From: Clostridium sp. CAG:413
Lineage (GTDB): Bacteria; Bacillota; Clostridia; Oscillospirales; Acutalibacteraceae
Assembly (NCBI GenBank): GCA_000431775.1
Contig: FR888229.1
Coordinates: forward strand, 139,341 to 146,454
Reading direction: 5' to 3'
Length of the DNA: 7,114 nucleotides
The notes under the pieces are model-generated. The model was not told where the DNA came from. It saw nothing but the letters and a program-made list of their open reading frames with translations, and ran no database searches. Positions within the stretch are counted from its first letter, which is position 1, and each line of letters opens with the position of its first letter. Below, piece after piece: positions 1 to 6,108 of this stretch. Made by a program: the position numbers and the translations under genes.

Positions 1-1652
1 GCGGTCGTGACCGGCGCGGGCACGCCTTTGTCACGAAGCGAAGCAAGCACACCGCCGAAGGCGCCTGCATTGCCCTGAGCGCCGAGGGGGCTGTTCATTA
101 TGTAGTCTCCCCTGCTTATCGCCTCAAGCTCATCAAGGCTGAGCTGAGCGACAAAATCGCTCATGGAAGCCTTGCCGCCTTTGACATCGGCGAGCTTTAT
201 TCCCCTGTCGCCCGTCTGGGGGACGGCGGCGGGCAGGTTATCGAGGATCGTCTGCTTTATCGACTCACGGGAAATCGGTGCGTCGGCGTATTCAAAGCCG
301 TTCGGGGTGGCTTTAATGCGCTTGAAAGGCTCGCGGGCAGGCGAACGGCGGGCAAGCTGCTCGATGATGATGTCTTTATCGAGCGTATATTCACCGCAGC
401 GTTCCGCTGACCTGACATCGGTGCCGAGATAGAATATATATTCACCCTTTTCGAGTAAATATGCAAATTTGTTTTCGTCATCATATGATGCAAACGAAGC
501 TAGCGGAGCGCTGATTTTGACCTCCTGCGCCTCACCGGGAGCAAGATCACAGGTCTTTTTGAATCCGACAAGTACGCGTGCGGGCTTACCGAGCCGACCG
601 CATGGACATTCGCAATAAAGCTGCAAAACCTCTCTGCCGCTGTGCGAGCCTGTGTTTGTGACCTTCGCCGTGACATTCACCGCCTCGCCGCCGCAGAAGA
701 ATTCGACATTATCAATTGTAAAATCGGTATAGCTGAGGCCGAAGCCGAACGGGTAAAGAACCCTGTTCTTGGCAAAGGTCTCAAACCACCTGTAGCCGAC
801 ATAGATATCCTCGGTATAGAAATTATAATCCTTACCGCCGAAATCCTTGGCGCTCGGATAATCGTAATAATCACGCGCTATCGTGTCGGTCAGCTTGCCG
901 CTCGGTGAAACTCTGCCCGAGAGCACGTCGGCGAGGGCGTTGCCGCTCTCCATGCCGCTCTGCCACACATAAAGCAGGGCAGATATCTTATCACCGTATG
1001 CGTCCAGAGCCGCCATATCCATGATACTGCCGCAGTTCAGCAGGACAATGACTTTATCGAATTCGGCTGTCACCGAGTCAAGCAGAGCCGTCTCATCATC
1101 CGTCAGATAATAGCTGCCCTTTTCGAGTTTATTCTCTCTGTCCTCGCCTGCCGCTCTGCCGATAACGACTATTGCGGTGTCAGAATTTGCGGCAGCTTTT
1201 TTTGCCGTCGCGGCGTCAATGCTCAGCTCGTCATAGCACATCGGCCAATGCCCCCAGAAGCCGTTATCGACAGGCTCAGCGGCGCAGCGGCGCTCATATT
1301 CATCGGCAAGCTCGGTGTTAACGGTGATATCGGGGTCGTTCCTCAGCGCCTGCATGAGGCTGATTTTATAAGGCGCATTCACATCGCCGCCGGAGCCGTA
1401 ACCGACATAGAAATAATCATTCTGTACCCTGCCGAAAACCGACACCTTACGGCTTCTGTCGAGCGGCAGCACATTGCCGTTATTTTTAAGCATCACAACG
1501 CTTTCGGCGCCTATCCTGCGGCAAAGCGCGATAAGCTCCGAGTCTGCGGTATAGCCGCTCTTTACGCCCGCGGAAGTACCCTGCACCGTTGACGACGTTA
1601 CCTTATTGACTATTTTGCCGACGGCTTTCAGCGCCGCTTTTTTCAGCTTCAT
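1..1652 (-). CDS. GH3 beta-glycosidase with C-terminal domain first (3' end cut by window edge)
   Basis: A glycoside hydrolase family 3 enzyme, probably a beta-glucosidase or beta-xylosidase releasing terminal sugars from oligosaccharides. I translated the open frame by hand: 550 codons without a stop, running off the left edge. Domain order is permuted. The GH3 C-terminal alpha/beta sandwich comes first (about residues 38-290: ESVVMLKNNGNVLPL at 50-64, GRAAGED at 165-171, WQSGMESGNALADVLSG at 230-246). PFGFGLSYT (301-309) leads to an Fn3-like domain (about 325-412, NTGSHSGREVLQLY). The start of the GH3 TIM barrel follows from about 485, ending in GVPAPVTT, just before the usual DGPAG motif. 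The catalytic aspartate lies outside the window. This order is known from Ruminococcus albus and Butyrivibrio enzymes. The N-terminus is basic and amphipathic with no signal peptide, so a cytoplasmic location is inferred. Its own promoter and GGAGG site lie just upstream. Substrate cannot be told. Confidence 0.9.
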   Translation of the reverse strand, partial: MKLKKAALKAVGKIVNKVTSSTVQGTSAGVKSGYTADSELIALCRRIGAESVVMLKNNGNVLPLDRSRKVSVFGRVQNDYFYVGYGSGGDVNAPYKISLMQALRNDPDITVNTELADEYERRCAAEPVDNGFWGHWPMCYDELSIDAATAKKAAANSDTAIVVIGRAAGEDRENKLEKGSYYLTDDETALLDSVTAEFDKVIVLLNCGSIMDMAALDAYGDKISALLYVWQSGMESGNALADVLSGRVSPSGKLTDTIARDYYDYPSAKDFGGKDYNFYTEDIYVGYRWFETFAKNRVLYPFGFGLSYTDFTIDNVEFFCGGEAVNVTAKVTNTGSHSGREVLQLYCECPCGRLGKPARVLVGFKKTCDLAPGEAQEVKISAPLASFASYDDENKFAYLLEKGEYIFYLGTDVRSAERCGEYTLDKDIIIEQLARRSPAREPFKRIKATPNGFEYADAPISRESIKQTILDNLPAAVPQTGDRGIKLADVKGGKASMSDFVAQLSLDELEAISRGDYIMNSPLGAQGNAGAFGGVLASLRDKGVPAPVTT

Positions 1653-1658
1653 AACCAT

Positions 1659-1663
1659 CCTCC
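1659..1663 (-). promoter_or_regulatory. Ribosome binding site deciding the GH3 start
   Basis: A perfect GGAGG on the minus strand. Two in-frame ATGs follow. The first (1658-1656) touches the GGAGG directly, which is too close for initiation. The second (1652-1650) is six bases away, the normal distance. The start is therefore placed at 1652. Confidence 0.8.
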
Positions 1664-1688
1664 GTTTCCGAGTTCTTCTTACAATCCA

Positions 1689-1717
1689 AGTATAGCAGAA
1701 TATGCCGCCGAGGTCAA
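1689..1717 (-). promoter_or_regulatory. Sigma-A type promoter for the GH3 gene
   Basis: On the minus strand a -35 box TTGACC (1717-1712) and a -10 box TATACT (1694-1689) are separated by exactly 17 bases. Each differs from consensus by one base. Transcription would begin near 1682, giving a leader of about 30 bases that contains the GGAGG site. This makes the GH3 gene separately transcribed from the GH43 gene upstream. No operator is evident. Confidence 0.7.
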
Positions 1718-1751
1718 TAAAAAAGAGCCGCCGCATTAAAACGGCGACCCT
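1718..1751 (-). terminator. Intrinsic terminator of the Dabb-GH43 transcript
   Basis: Read on the minus strand, AGGGTCGCCG (1751-1742) pairs with CGGCGGCTCT (1733-1724) in a 10-bp stem with two G-U pairs and an 8-base loop, followed at once by a run of five T (1723-1719). This is a typical Rho-independent terminator. It lies about 220 bases after the GH43 stop and directly before the -35 box of the GH3 promoter. Confidence 0.75.
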
Positions 1752-1756
1752 GATTT

Positions 1757-1870
1757 TCACTTTGAGATCATGCCGAAGAGCTTATTGAAGAGCATGACGA
1801 TAAATCTGAAAACGAACTGAGAATCAAAAAACATATTGTCGGTATGACAAAGTGTTGCATATTTATTCAT
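1757..1870 (-). CDS. Possible small ORF, 37 aa, doubtful
   Basis: An open frame on the minus strand starts MNKYATLCHTDN and ends with a hydrophobic, basic tail (FRFIVMLFNKLFGMISK) that could form an amphipathic or membrane-associated helix. An internal ATG at 1834 would give 25 residues. The stop lies five bases before the base of the terminator hairpin, as a last cistron of the Dabb-GH43 transcript would. Against it, no Shine-Dalgarno sequence precedes either ATG, and an ORF this short is common by chance. I do not recognise a family. It could also be a decayed gene remnant or plain 3' untranslated sequence. Confidence 0.2.
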   Translation of the reverse strand: MNKYATLCHTDNMFFDSQFVFRFIVMLFNKLFGMISK

Positions 1871-1911
1871 ATTTATCTGACTGCTATGCTGCCCTGACTG
1901 AAGTTTTTATA

Positions 1912-1956
1912 CCGGCTTTTCCCTTAAAAGAGTCAGCGTGGCTATGCCGAAGCCGG
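1912..1956. repeat. Inverted repeat after the GH43 stop
   Basis: CCGGCTT (1912-1918) and AAGCCGG (1950-1956) are perfect 7-base inverted repeats 31 bases apart. A competing short hairpin CTTTT/AAAAG (1916-1920 with 1926-1930) overlaps the left arm. Read leftward, the structure begins about 18 bases after the GH43 stop. It is not followed by a T run, so it is not an intrinsic terminator; it may stabilise the 3' end of the message or mean nothing. Confidence 0.3.
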
Positions 1957-1974
1957 ATATCATTTCTCAGTTTC

Positions 1975-2916
1975 TTATATTTCAAATTGCTTACGCTCGG
2001 CAGTGATCACTCCGTCTTTCACGTTCATACGGCAGATGCGGGCGTTCCTGCGGTCGCCGCCGAGGCCGTCCTGCTCCACATTGCGGGCGTGATAGACGGC
2101 GTACCATTCTCCGCCGTATTTGATCATTGAATGATGACCCGTGCCCTCCTCCCACTCATTGCTCCTGAGCACGGGGGCGTAGGCCTTGTCGTCGGGGTAT
2201 TTCTCAAATTTGATCTTTGTAAGATCGGTCTCATCGGTCTTGGCTCTTGCGTAACCGATGAAATAATTCTCATTCTCGTAGCATGAGCCGCTGTACATCA
2301 GATAATGCCAATCGCCCTCTCTGAAATAGAAAGCACCCTCAATGGTGTGCCAATGGACGCCCTTTTTATAGCGGTCACGGCGGAATATCTCCTCGTCAAT
2401 GGTCGGCACAACGAGCGTGACGGGCTTGCCCTCAGCGGTATACGGGTCAAGCAGCCTGTCAACGACGATATATGTGCCGGGGCGGGCGGTGTCAAACCTG
2501 TTGGTGGAGTAGAATATAAACAGACCGCTTTCGTTTTTGACAACATGAGAATCTATCGAGAACGGGTGCAGGAGCTGCCTTGCATTCTCAAACGGGCCGA
2601 GCGGAGAATCGGCGCATGAGACGAACATTGTCTGTCTGTGGCCGCCCTCGTCGGGAGTATCGCCGTAGAATTCAAATGAGCAATACATATAGAATTTGCC
2701 GTCAAGCTCGATAACGCTCGGCGCCCAAAAGTCGCTGACGTCGGGGTAAGTGAATACCCTGCCCTCAAATTTCCAGCCGCTGAACAGCTCATCGGACGAA
2801 TAAGCATATACGCCGTCCGAGCCGGTGGTGTAGATATAGAATCTGCCGCCGCTTTCCATTATAAACGGGTCAGCCTGACCGATATAATTGTCTTTGTTTA
2901 TCTCAAGAAGCTGCAT
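1975..2916 (-). CDS. GH43 family glycosidase (beta-xylosidase / arabinofuranosidase type)
   Basis: A 313-residue five-bladed beta-propeller enzyme that removes arabinose or xylose from plant-type oligosaccharides. GH43 signatures are in order. ADPFI (15-19) carries the likely base Asp16, and FWAPSVIELDGKFYMY (63-78) is the family WAP segment. SIDSHVV (120-126) carries the likely pKa-tuning Asp122, and TIEGAFYF (191-198) the likely general acid Glu193. GTGHHSMIK (258-266) holds the conserved propeller-core histidine and is followed by WYAVYHAR (271-278). The length fits a single catalytic domain with no binding module. There is no signal peptide, so it probably acts on imported oligosaccharides. 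The start is fixed by GGGAGG (2928-2923), six bases before the ATG and inside the last codons of the upstream Dabb gene, whose stop is one base away. The two are surely co-transcribed and probably translationally coupled. The exact substrate and GH43 subfamily are not determinable by eye. Confidence 0.88.
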   Translation of the reverse strand: MQLLEINKDNYIGQADPFIMESGGRFYIYTTGSDGVYAYSSDELFSGWKFEGRVFTYPDVSDFWAPSVIELDGKFYMYCSFEFYGDTPDEGGHRQTMFVSCADSPLGPFENARQLLHPFSIDSHVVKNESGLFIFYSTNRFDTARPGTYIVVDRLLDPYTAEGKPVTLVVPTIDEEIFRRDRYKKGVHWHTIEGAFYFREGDWHYLMYSGSCYENENYFIGYARAKTDETDLTKIKFEKYPDDKAYAPVLRSNEWEEGTGHHSMIKYGGEWYAVYHARNVEQDGLGGDRRNARICRMNVKDGVITAERKQFEI

Positions 2917-2917
2917 T

Positions 2918-3214
2918 TCAAGCCTCCCATTCGTAGTCTATCGCAATGCTCGACTCCCTGACGGCGTGCATATGCTTCTTGACGACGGAGCAGTGATACG
3001 GGTCATTCTGATACTGCTCAAGAGCCTCGGCATTATCGAGAACGACCTCAAGGATCAAATCGTATGAGCGCTCGGAATGCAGAAAATCTATGCCGACCTC
3101 AATGCTGCGTATAAGCGACACATTGCCCTTCATAGATAGCAAAATATTCCTCGCTTTTTCGCATTCCTCTCTGCTCGGATCCTTTAATTTGAAACAAACG
3201 ATATGCTTTATCAT
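2918..3214 (-). CDS. Dabb-family (stress-responsive alpha/beta barrel) small protein
   Basis: A 98-residue protein matching the Dabb domain over its whole length: MIKHIVCFKLKD at the start (first strand), a helix rich in charged residues (about 14-28), SIEVGIDF (37-44), SYDLILEVVLDNAEALEQYQ (50-69), then NDPYHCSVVKKHM (70-82), resembling the common 'HP.H..v' end of the fold. Dabb proteins form dimeric ferredoxin-like barrels; a few are known enzymes, such as plant olivetolic acid cyclase, but most bacterial members have no known function. It is first in the transcript with GH43. GGAGG (3225-3221) lies six bases before the ATG, and a promoter with TATAAT is just upstream. The close tie to a glycosidase hints at a role in handling a sugar or product, which is inference only. 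Confidence 0.85.
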   Translation of the reverse strand: MIKHIVCFKLKDPSREECEKARNILLSMKGNVSLIRSIEVGIDFLHSERSYDLILEVVLDNAEALEQYQNDPYHCSVVKKHMHAVRESSIAIDYEWEA

Positions 3215-3234
3215 AAAAAACCTCCGAATACGCT

Positions 3235-3277
3235 ATTATAACATTTTAAGGATATCATCAGCCGATTTCAATGTCAA
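3235..3277 (-). promoter_or_regulatory. Promoter(s) of the Dabb-GH43 operon
   Basis: On the minus strand a perfect TATAAT (3240-3235) is preceded by TGT, an extended -10 form, so it may work without a good -35 box. Transcription would begin near 3228 with a leader of about 14 bases. A second possible start uses a perfect TTGACA (3277-3272), a 17-base spacer and TATCCT (3254-3249). The TTGACA lies 31 bases from TATAAT, too far to serve it. Which one is used cannot be told from sequence. Confidence 0.6.
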
Positions 3278-3334
3278 TATATAAATTTGCGTTTTTGCAT
3301 AATATATCCTATATATCTTGTATATTTTATCCTG

Positions 3335-3361
3335 CCGCACCTTGACTTGCACAATATGCGG
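3335..3361 (+). promoter_or_regulatory. Inverted repeat around the iolB -35 box
   Basis: CCGCA (3335-3339) and TGCGG (3357-3361) form a 5-base inverted repeat with the TTGACT -35 box between them; the right arm ends four bases before the -10 box. The placement suits a repressor operator, for example of a regulator responding to an inositol intermediate, but arms this short could be chance. No regulator gene is in the window. Confidence 0.25.
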
Positions 3362-3370
3362 TGATATAAT
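3342..3370 (+). promoter_or_regulatory. Sigma-A type promoter of the iolBDE operon
   Basis: TTGACT (3342-3347) and a perfect TATAAT (3365-3370) are separated by 17 bases, and TGA precedes TATAAT as an extended -10. Transcription should begin near 3377, leaving a leader of about 40 bases. The -35 box is 64 bases from the outward-facing TTGACA of the leftward operon, with very AT-rich DNA between them, so one regulator bound here could affect both. Confidence 0.8.
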
Positions 3371-3388
3371 AAAATTGATAAAATATAA

Positions 3389-3401
3389 GAGGCTGAGCCT
3401 C
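3389..3401 (+). promoter_or_regulatory. Small perfect hairpin in the iolB leader
   Basis: GAGGC TGA GCCTC forms a 5-bp stem with a 3-base loop in the presumed 5' leader. It ends four bases before the ribosome site AAAGGA (3404-3409), which sits eight bases ahead of the ATG. It could be an operator half-palindrome just downstream of the start point, or a message-stabilising hairpin. No T run follows, so it is not a terminator. Confidence 0.35.
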
Positions 3402-3417
3402 GGAAAGGACTTAAAGC

Positions 3418-4218
3418 ATGAAACATATCAGAGGTCCGCAAAGCTACGGTTACGGATATCACGCTATCACCACTATGGACGATAAAGAGCATCACAGCAT
3501 GATGGATTTCGGCATCCTCAAGATGAAGGACGGGGACGTTTTCACCGAGGATCTGCCGCTCGAGAGAGCCTATCTGCTGATAAACGGCAAAATGACCTTT
3601 GAGTGGGAGGGCAACAGCGTCAGCGTTGACAGACCCAACTGCTTCGATTACTGCCCCTGGGTTCTCCATGTACCCAAGGATGTCAAGGTCGAATTCAAGG
3701 CTCACGGCGATGTCGAGATAGCCGTGCAGAGGACGGTCAACGAGACCGTATTCGCCTCAAAGCTCTACACCCCCGAGGAGTGCGCGAGCGAAAACAGGGG
3801 CGAGGGCACAATGCGTGAAGCCTCCACGAGGATAGTCCGCACGGTATTTGACTATTCAAACGCTCCGTATTCAAATATGGTGCTCGGCGAGGTCATCGGC
3901 TTCCCCGGCAAATGGTCGAGCTACCCGCCTCACTGGCATCCGCAGCCCGAGATATATTTCTACCGCTTCCTGCCCGAGAACGGCTACGGCTTCGCCGAGC
4001 TGTCGGAGGACGTGGTCAAGACTCACCACAATTCGACCGTCTTTATCACCGAGAAAGAGACTCATCCGCAGACCACGGCGCCCGGCTACGCAATGTGGTA
4101 TCTCTGGGTCATCAGGCACATTGACGGCGATCCTTATATAACCCCCACCTTTGTTCCCGAGCATCTTTGGGTGACGGATTCCGACAAAGAGAAGGATATC
4201 TGGCCGCCTAAAAAGTAA
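3418..4218 (+). CDS. iolB: 5-deoxy-glucuronate isomerase (IolB)
   Basis: A 266-residue enzyme converting 5-deoxy-D-glucuronate to 5-deoxy-2-keto-D-gluconate in the cytoplasm, the isomerase step of myo-inositol breakdown. It is a KduI/IolB-type two-cupin protein. The N-terminal half has the family pattern YGYHAITTMDD and MDFGILKM; the C-terminal cupin carries KWSSYPPHWHPQPEIYFYRF (165-184). His172, His174, Glu178 and His216 (KETHPQTT) are the likely metal ligands, and PENGYGFAEL follows. Well-known IolB proteins have a longer stretch between the histidine pair and the glutamate (as I recall, of the form PPHKHD...EE.YYHR), so this is a compact version. The start is supported by AAAGGA eight bases upstream and the promoter at 3342-3370. 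It is first in the operon, with 15 bases to iolD. A KduI-like role on another uronate is the alternative, but the iolD and iolE neighbours argue against it. Confidence 0.92.
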   Translation: MKHIRGPQSYGYGYHAITTMDDKEHHSMMDFGILKMKDGDVFTEDLPLERAYLLINGKMTFEWEGNSVSVDRPNCFDYCPWVLHVPKDVKVEFKAHGDVEIAVQRTVNETVFASKLYTPEECASENRGEGTMREASTRIVRTVFDYSNAPYSNMVLGEVIGFPGKWSSYPPHWHPQPEIYFYRFLPENGYGFAELSEDVVKTHHNSTVFITEKETHPQTTAPGYAMWYLWVIRHIDGDPYITPTFVPEHLWVTDSDKEKDIWPPKK

Positions 4219-4233
4219 TTAAGGAGAGAGAAT

Positions 4234-6090
4234 ATGAAGCTCACAATGTCGCAGGCTCTTGTCAAATTCCTTGACAATCAATATATCAGCTTCGACGGTG
4301 CAGAGACCAAGTTTGTCGACGGTATATTCGGCATCTTCGGTCACGGCTGCGTTGTCGGCATAGGTCAGGCGCTCGAGCAGGGCGGCCACAACCTCAAATT
4401 CTATCAGGGTCACAATGAGCAGGGCATGGCGCACGCCGCGATCGCTTTCGCAAAGCAGAATAAGCGCCGTCGCATCATCGCCTGCACCTCCTCCATCGGC
4501 CCCGGCGCGCTCAACATGGTCACAGCCGCAGGCACGGCAACCGCAAACCGCATTCCCCTGTTGCTGCTCCCCGGCGACACCTTTGCCTGCCGTCAGCCCG
4601 ACCCCGTGCTCCAGCAGATTGAGCAGCCTACCGATTACACCGTCACCGCAAACGACGCTTTCAAGGCGGTTTGTAAATATTGGGACAGAGTTTCAAGGCC
4701 CGAGCAGCTCATGACCGCCTGCCTCAACGCAATGAGAGTTCTGACCGACCCGGCTCAGACCGGTGCGGTCTGTCTCGCAATGCCACAGGATGTTGAGGGC
4801 GAGGCATATGATTACCCGGATTATTTCCTCAAAAAGAGAGTTTGGTATATCGACCGCAGGTCGCCCGTGCAGCGTGAGATCGAGGCTGCCGTCAGCGCAA
4901 TTATGCGCAGCGAGAAGCCCCTACTTATAGTCGGCGGCGGCGTTACCTACTCCGAGGCTTGGGAGACCGCTCAGTTCTTCGCCGAGAAATTCAATATCCC
5001 CATTACCGAAACTCAGGCGGGTAAGGGCAATATCCGCTGGGATCATCCGCTCAACATGGGCGGCATCGGCGTAACGGGCGGCCCCGCAGCGAATACTCTC
5101 GCAAAGCAGGCTGACCTTATAATCGCCGTCGGCACCCGTCTGACGGATTTCACCACCGCATCAAAATGGGGCTTCCAGAATCCCGACGTCAGAATGCTCT
5201 CGATTAATGTATGCAATTTCGACGCGTTCAAGATGGACGCCACCGCAGTTATCGCCGACGCGAAATCCGCAATGCTTGATATCATGGGCGCCCTTGCAAT
5301 GAGGGAATATCGCTCGAACTGGAGCGATGAGGAGCTTGCCGAGGTCAAGGAAACCTACACCGCCGAGGTAGACCGCTGCTACAGCGTATATCTCAAGGAG
5401 GGGCTTTCTCAAACCCGCGCTCTCGGCGAGATAAACAAGCTCATTGACAAGAATTCCGTAGTCGTTGCCTCCGCAGGCAGCCTGCCCGGCTGTATGCAGA
5501 GACTTTGGCGCTCGTCCGTGCCCGGCTCATACCACATGGAATACGGTTTCTCCTGCATGGGCTATGAGATCTGCGGCGCACTCGGCGCAAAGATAGCCGA
5601 GCCGCAGCGCGACGTTTACGCCATGGTCGGCGACGGCAGCTTCCTGATGCTCCACAGCGAGCTTTACACCGCCGTTATGGAGGGTTTAAAGGTCAACATT
5701 ATGCTCTTTGACAACTCCGGTTGGGGCTGCATAGAGAATCTTCAGAATAACCAGGGCACCGAGACCTTCGGCACAAGGTTCCAGGCCCGCAATCCCCTCT
5801 CGGGTATGCTCGACGGCGCGATAGTGCCAATTGACTTTGCAAAGATAGCCGAGGGCTACGGCTGCAAGTCATACACCGTGACCAATGTTGCCGAGCTGCG
5901 TGACGCTCTCAAGGATTCCAAGAAGCAAAAGGTTCCCTGCCTCTTTGACATCAAGGTCGTCCACGGCAGCATGAGCGACGGCTACGACGCATGGTGGCGC
6001 GTGGGCGTCGCCGAAGTCTCCGAAAGCGAGACGGTTCAGGCGGCATACGAAGCAATGCGTGAAAACATAGAAAAGGCAAGACTCTATTAA
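4234..6090 (+). CDS. iolD: 3D-(3,5/4)-trihydroxycyclohexane-1,2-dione hydrolase (IolD)
   Basis: A 618-residue thiamine-diphosphate enzyme that hydrolytically opens the inositol-derived ring to give 5-deoxy-glucuronate. It has the three-domain layout of the acetolactate-synthase superfamily. The N-terminal PYR domain carries the cofactor-activating glutamate in YQGHNEQGMAHAA (Glu62). A central domain (about 205-355) includes PLLIVGGGVTYSEAW and LIIAVGTRLTDFTT. The C-terminal PP domain carries the ThDP/magnesium motif VGDGSF (465-470) through FDNSGWGCI (Asn494). Length and FVDGIFGIFGHGCVVGIGQ near the N-terminus are typical of IolD rather than acetolactate synthase. AAGGAG (4221-4226) lies seven bases before the ATG, 15 bases after the iolB stop, so the genes share a message. 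The gene appears intact, with no missing cofactor residue. Confidence 0.95.
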   Translation: MKLTMSQALVKFLDNQYISFDGAETKFVDGIFGIFGHGCVVGIGQALEQGGHNLKFYQGHNEQGMAHAAIAFAKQNKRRRIIACTSSIGPGALNMVTAAGTATANRIPLLLLPGDTFACRQPDPVLQQIEQPTDYTVTANDAFKAVCKYWDRVSRPEQLMTACLNAMRVLTDPAQTGAVCLAMPQDVEGEAYDYPDYFLKKRVWYIDRRSPVQREIEAAVSAIMRSEKPLLIVGGGVTYSEAWETAQFFAEKFNIPITETQAGKGNIRWDHPLNMGGIGVTGGPAANTLAKQADLIIAVGTRLTDFTTASKWGFQNPDVRMLSINVCNFDAFKMDATAVIADAKSAMLDIMGALAMREYRSNWSDEELAEVKETYTAEVDRCYSVYLKEGLSQTRALGEINKLIDKNSVVVASAGSLPGCMQRLWRSSVPGSYHMEYGFSCMGYEICGALGAKIAEPQRDVYAMVGDGSFLMLHSELYTAVMEGLKVNIMLFDNSGWGCIENLQNNQGTETFGTRFQARNPLSGMLDGAIVPIDFAKIAEGYGCKSYTVTNVAELRDALKDSKKQKVPCLFDIKVVHGSMSDGYDAWWRVGVAEVSESETVQAAYEAMRENIEKARLY

Positions 6091-6108
6091 TACAGCGGAG
6101 GAATAAAT

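Larger units (their letters stand above)
1653..1974. other. Intergenic region between GH43 and GH3
   Basis: These 322 bases hold the GH3 leader, promoter and the upstream terminator (1653-1751), then about 220 bases (1752-1974) of more AT-rich DNA without a convincing gene. Within the latter are a 37-codon minus-strand ORF (1870-1757) without a ribosome site, and a long-loop inverted repeat just after the GH43 stop (1912-1956). I recognise no tRNA, small RNA or insertion sequence here. Confidence 0.6.

Noticed and set aside
163..1592. Plus-strand ORFs at 163-432, 642-908 and 1248-1592
   Set aside because: All are shadows of the GH3 gene, whose minus-strand frame is continuous with clear GH3 motifs.
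1656..1658. Upstream in-frame ATG for the GH3 gene
   Set aside because: It touches the GGAGG ribosome site with no spacing; the ATG six bases further on is at the proper distance.
1852..2130. 92-residue plus-strand ORF
   Set aside because: Partly intergenic, mostly opposite the conserved C-terminus of GH43; no ribosome site and no recognisable domain.
3281..3300. CcpA (cre) site in the divergent region
   Set aside because: The TGC/GCA pieces around CG do not fit the cre spacing; the central CG is misplaced.
3274..3705. 143-residue minus-strand ORF opposite iolB
   Set aside because: It spans the divergent promoters and the iolB 5' part; the C-terminal part is translation of AT-rich promoter DNA. 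No family similarity recognised.
4415..4714. 99-residue plus-strand ORF inside iolD in another frame
   Set aside because: Low-complexity Ser/Pro/Ala-rich composition typical of an out-of-frame reading of iolD.
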